DNA from: Urechis unicinctus
Lineage: Eukaryota > Annelida > Polychaeta > Xenopneusta > Urechidae
Length of the DNA stretch: 64,000 nt
Reading direction: 5' to 3'
Assembly (NCBI GenBank): GCA_034190875.2
Contig: CM067344.1
Span: 66,288,557-66,352,556, forward strand
Under the pieces are notes generated by a model, which had not been told where the DNA came from, did no database searches, and worked only from the letters and a program-made list of their open reading frames with translations. The position numbers and the translations under genes are program-made. Below are positions 62,101 to 64,000 of this stretch, piece after piece (position 1 is the first letter of the stretch; every line of letters begins with the position of its first letter).

Positions 62101-63784
62101 ATAACCAAGTGGATCAGATAGATAACAAGATGGTGAGACAGACCAAATGAATTTGGAAGATAACAAAGTAGGTGAGACAGATAAAATGAATTAGAGATAT
62201 AACAAGGGGGTTATGACAGATAGCTAGGTGGATGGAAAAGATTACAAGGCAGACGATATAGATAACAAGATGGATAAGATAGATTACAATATACTCAAGA
62301 ATTCATCAAATAATGTGTGGTACAGTAATCATGTTGGATGGGAAGGACAATACAATGAATAGGCAGATTGTCTAGAGGGAGAAAAACCAAATGCTTTCAG
62401 TAATGAAAAAAGATGCCAAAATTAGAAAACATGGCACAGAATTATACATGGACAACTGTTAACAGCAATGTATTAAAGAATAGTGAAATGCATCAATATG
62501 CTACATGCACAAACATCCGACACTAAATGGGAGTAGTTACTAATGACTGGGGCAATGGCAAGCCAATACCACCGTTGTACTAGCAGGATCATACGATAGA
62601 CCATCCACAAAAATGAGAATGAATTACCTGCTAAGCATATTAACCCTAAATCTCCAGGCTAAAGGCTCATAAACCCATGGAGCAATCCCCTCAGAACATC
62701 AGTGTTTGTACCATAACAAAGACTGTTGCATCCCCAGGTGCTTTTAATCACTTTATAAGGAAATAAGCTTAGCATTAAGACAGCCTTATTCTTGCAATGG
62801 ACTGTGTGTTAGTACTGATCAATGAAAACCCTCAACACCAGCTCAACATTTTCTCCAGGATAAGTTAATTTTACCAAATGTCATCAAAGTAAAACCAACA
62901 CCTAATTAACAAAATACCAGGTAATTTTACGTACCTGTAATTATTGTAACTATGACGACGGCCCATTCCTGGTCGAGCAGCTTCATCCTCTCCATCTTCC
63001 CCACCACTGTCGGACGGGCTGTCTTCAACTAAACTTCTGGCATCGTCTTTTCCTCGTAATCGGTTGAACCAGCTGCGAGAACTGCGAGTGCTTTCTTTGC
63101 GCTGCAATCGGGGAGAGGTGTGGGGCGTGGCATTAGGTGAGGGCTGACTACTTCTTACACTCAGGGTGGAGGCCTTCATAATCAACAAAACCACAAATCA
63201 ATTAAACTAACAATTGATATGTTATCCCAGTGCACAAACACACTCACAAACTTACATGTATGGTCACACTTAAATGGGATTTCACACACGCACACTTGCA
63301 CACACACACACATGCCGTTTCACATGCAGACTCCCATGCATGGTCATACATACATTAAGTCTCACATACACAAAAACACACATACTATTGCACACAAACA
63401 TGCAGCTTTAAAAACCATACACAAACACATCGTTAATCACTTATTTCCAACAATTTATTTAACAAATAAAAAAGTACAAATATATCACAAAATTAAATGC
63501 CCTCAGTCATGATAGCAGCCAAACTCTCACCGAGGAAGATCTGTCGATTGAATCCAGGGACAAGGAACTAAGGTCAAAGGCACGGGCCACTGCTAGGCTG
63601 TTTTTCATGTCTTTGCTGTTGGAATTGGTTTCATTTGGGGAGCCCTGGGGTGTAGCCATGGGCGTGGCGGCGGTGTGAGTGATAATGGGGGGATGAATGG
63701 GGCCACCCGGGGCTGGTTCGTAAGGGCAGCAACCGTCTTCTTTGGTGATGGAGACAGAGGGGGGTAAACCCAGCATGATCTTCT
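48180..63784 (-). CDS. CACNA1G: T-type voltage-gated calcium channel alpha-1 (Cav3), 3' part, 19 exons
   Basis: Pore subunit of a low-voltage-activated Ca2+ channel in the plasma membrane. Exons: 63784-63531, 63173-62935, 59509-59321, 59067-58887, 58004-57916, 57804-57612, 57303-57119, 57025-56899, 56605-56474, 56360-56271, 56189-55907, 53929-53778, 53667-53558, 53153-53023, 52899-52750, 52638-52517, 52407-52150, 51488-51269, 49813-48180. All join in phase, giving 1,578 residues from the II-III linker to the stop. Filter residues are Asp in III (LASKDGW, codon 56327-56325) and Asp in IV (VATGDNW, codon 52540-52538), the T-type EEDD signature. IIIS4 and IVS4 carry regular Arg/Lys. The tail has KHLEES but no IQ motif was seen, unlike Cav1/2. 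The gene is probably co-orthologous to vertebrate CACNA1G/H/I; the symbol is nominal. Domains I and II lie beyond the right edge. Confidence 0.96.
49814..51268 (-). other. Last Cav3 intron
   Basis: An AT-rich 1.45-kb intron without recognised exons, apart from the possible read-through end near 51250-51173. Confidence 0.5.
51173..51269 (-). promoter_or_regulatory. CACNA1G: Possible alternative end of Cav3 by intronic polyadenylation
   Basis: If the donor at 51268 is not used, the frame continues only GDIEI and stops at 51254-51252. A minus-strand AATAAA follows at 51178-51173, about 75 nt later. The short channel would lack the 543-residue last exon and end in I-E-I, a hydrophobic-x-hydrophobic pattern of the kind bound by class II PDZ domains. 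Confidence 0.4.
51784..52166 (-). repeat. 45-bp minisatellite derived from the Cav3 exon end and splice donor
   Basis: Nine copies of ATACAGGCTG (plus-strand reading) occur at 52158, 52108, 52063, 52020, 51975, 51930, 51885, 51840 and 51795, mostly 45 bp apart. The 52158 copy is the coding end of exon 52407-52150, and its donor CAG/GTAGAG lies within the unit. In the intronic copies the GT is changed (CAC TTAG). Confidence 0.92.
52230..53880 (-). other. CACNA1G: Cav3 repeat domain IV (S1-S6)
   Basis: Exons 53929 to 52150. IVS1 contains [22 protein letters not shown]4 is [23 protein letters not shown]5 contains [19 protein letters not shown], the pore loop is [13 protein letters not shown], and IVS6 is [20 protein letters not shown]. 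Five of the introns are about 110-125 bp, far shorter than those in the linkers. Confidence 0.95.
53900..56050 (-). other. CACNA1G: Cav3 III-IV linker and its 2-kb intron
   Basis: After IIIS6 the basic/acidic helix [20 protein letters not shown] is strongly conserved with vertebrate Cav3. It is followed by a Ser-rich spacer, ARRRKKLY, then [14 protein letters not shown] leading into IVS1. The two exons are split by an unusually long intron (55906-53930), at the place where vertebrate T-type genes carry alternative cassette exons. No cassette was identified here by eye. Confidence 0.85.
55990..57804 (-). other. CACNA1G: Cav3 repeat domain III (S1-S6)
   Basis: Six exons and part of a seventh. 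IIIS1 is [23 protein letters not shown]4 has [19 protein letters not shown] with Arg at every third position. IIIS5 is [19 protein letters not shown]. The extracellular loop contains Cys and an NKT sequon. The pore loop is [18 protein letters not shown]6 is [20 protein letters not shown]. Confidence 0.95.
57916..58004 (-). other. CACNA1G: Cav3 exon with a cysteine cluster just before IIIS1
   Basis: A 29-residue exon, [17 protein letters not shown] then ALYIFSPEN, ending in the SPENR that precedes segment IIIS1 in Cav3 channels. Four Cys within 12 residues (C-x-C-x2-C-x5-C) lie on the cytoplasmic side. Human Cav3.1 has fewer Cys here. Confidence 0.85.
58097..58147. repeat. (GA)n microsatellite
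   Basis: GAGA-rich tract in the intron between the II-III linker and domain III exons of Cav3. Confidence 0.85.
59131..59233. repeat. (CT)n and (CA)n microsatellite next to a Cav3 acceptor
   Basis: CTCTCTCTCT followed by CACACA with AAACATAGACA interruptions. On the minus strand it forms GT repeats leading to the 3' splice site of the exon starting at 59067. Confidence 0.9.
59823..60100. repeat. Minisatellite, 29-bp unit
   Basis: About nine or ten copies of TGACATAACATGACACTATC plus AACAGTCAC, with AACAGACAA and AAACAG variants, at 59823, 59852, 59881 and so on. It lies in the 3.4-kb Cav3 intron. Confidence 0.95.
60850..62290. repeat. Large minisatellite, about 20-bp unit, with a 532-bp higher-order repeat
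   Basis: About 70 copies of GTGGATGAGATAGTAATAAG and GTGGATGAGATAGATAACAAG variants. A distinctive block, GCAGGGCTGAGACAGGTAAC, recurs at 61099 and 61631, which shows that a block of about 532 bp was duplicated as a unit. All minus-strand frames stay open across it (Leu/Ser/His/Tyr repeats) but it is intronic in Cav3. Confidence 0.95.
62291..62934. other. Remainder of the 3.4-kb Cav3 intron near its donor
   Basis: No exon or repeat recognised. Confidence 0.5.
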
Positions 63785-64000
63785 CTGTAACAAGAAACAT
63801 ATGTCAATCAGATAGCAAGTATTAAGTATAACATATATAACGTTTTGGTTTAAGCAAAATAATCCTTGATTTTAAATTCTACCCTTGAATTGCATGGGGG
63901 GGGGGGAGTAGTTGTTTTATCTATCAAAGGTTGCAACAGCAAGAATTCAAGACATTGAAGTGGGTTTGATTCTAGGCATAACATTCCCAGGTATGTTATA
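63785..64000. other. Cav3 intron at the right window edge
   Basis: Intron sequence upstream of the first visible Cav3 exon, including a G run at 63898-63906. The domain II exons are expected beyond the edge. Confidence 0.6.

Larger units (their letters stand above)
58887..63784 (-). other. CACNA1G: Cav3 cytoplasmic II-III linker (exons 63784 to 58887)
   Basis: Four exons encoding about 287 residues of low-complexity, Ser/Pro/basic sequence. The second has [14 protein letters not shown], followed by an acidic Ser patch. The third and fourth repeat the pattern L-S-[PR]-Q-N-S ([42 protein letters not shown]). The II-III loop of Cav3 is poorly conserved in sequence, so identification rests on splicing continuity into domain III. 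Confidence 0.85.

Overview
The window is nuclear DNA of an invertebrate animal. It holds three spliced protein genes with GT-AG introns, poly(A) signals and abundant micro- and minisatellites. There are no operons and no prokaryotic features. Short introns (often 80-300 bp) and a single T-type channel of invertebrate character suggest a marine bilaterian, possibly a lophotrochozoan. The species cannot be fixed from the sequence.

Layout: 1-8.9 kb is intergenic. It contains a long TA microsatellite and a head-to-tail tandem duplication of about 1.8 kb (about 4.71-8.35 kb). 9,106-13,445 (+) is a complete ten-exon protein disulfide isomerase gene (PDIA1/P4HB type, 501 residues, two CGHC sites, KDEL end). 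Its promoter carries a near-consensus ER stress element 5' of a TATA-like box. 14.1-21.6 kb is non-coding with candidate promoter sequence. 21,588-44,075 (+) is the 3' part of a Caskin gene (tandem SAM domains, long proline/serine-rich region, conserved C-terminal helix). The ankyrin and SH3 exons expected upstream were not found in the window. 45.2-48.0 kb is a convergent intergenic gap. 48,180-63,784 (-) is the 3' half of a Cav3 (T-type) calcium channel alpha-1 gene: II-III linker, domains III and IV and the C-terminal tail in 19 exons, with both visible selectivity-filter residues being Asp, as in T-type channels.

Functionally, PDI is an ER folding enzyme unrelated to its neighbours. Caskin is a synaptic and cytoskeletal scaffold. 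Cav3 is a low-voltage-activated calcium channel. Nothing in the sequence ties the three into one pathway. All exon phases were checked to join in frame.

The most unusual material is in the repeats. Two minisatellites are built from duplicated exon/5' splice-site junctions, one in Caskin SAM1 and one in Cav3 after the IVS6 exon. A third abuts the 3' splice site of the SAM2 exon. The Cav3 gene also shows a probable alternative short C-terminus made by intronic polyadenylation, and its II-III linker repeats an L-S-[PR]-Q-N-S motif. I found no convincing new biological system, and no virus-derived elements.
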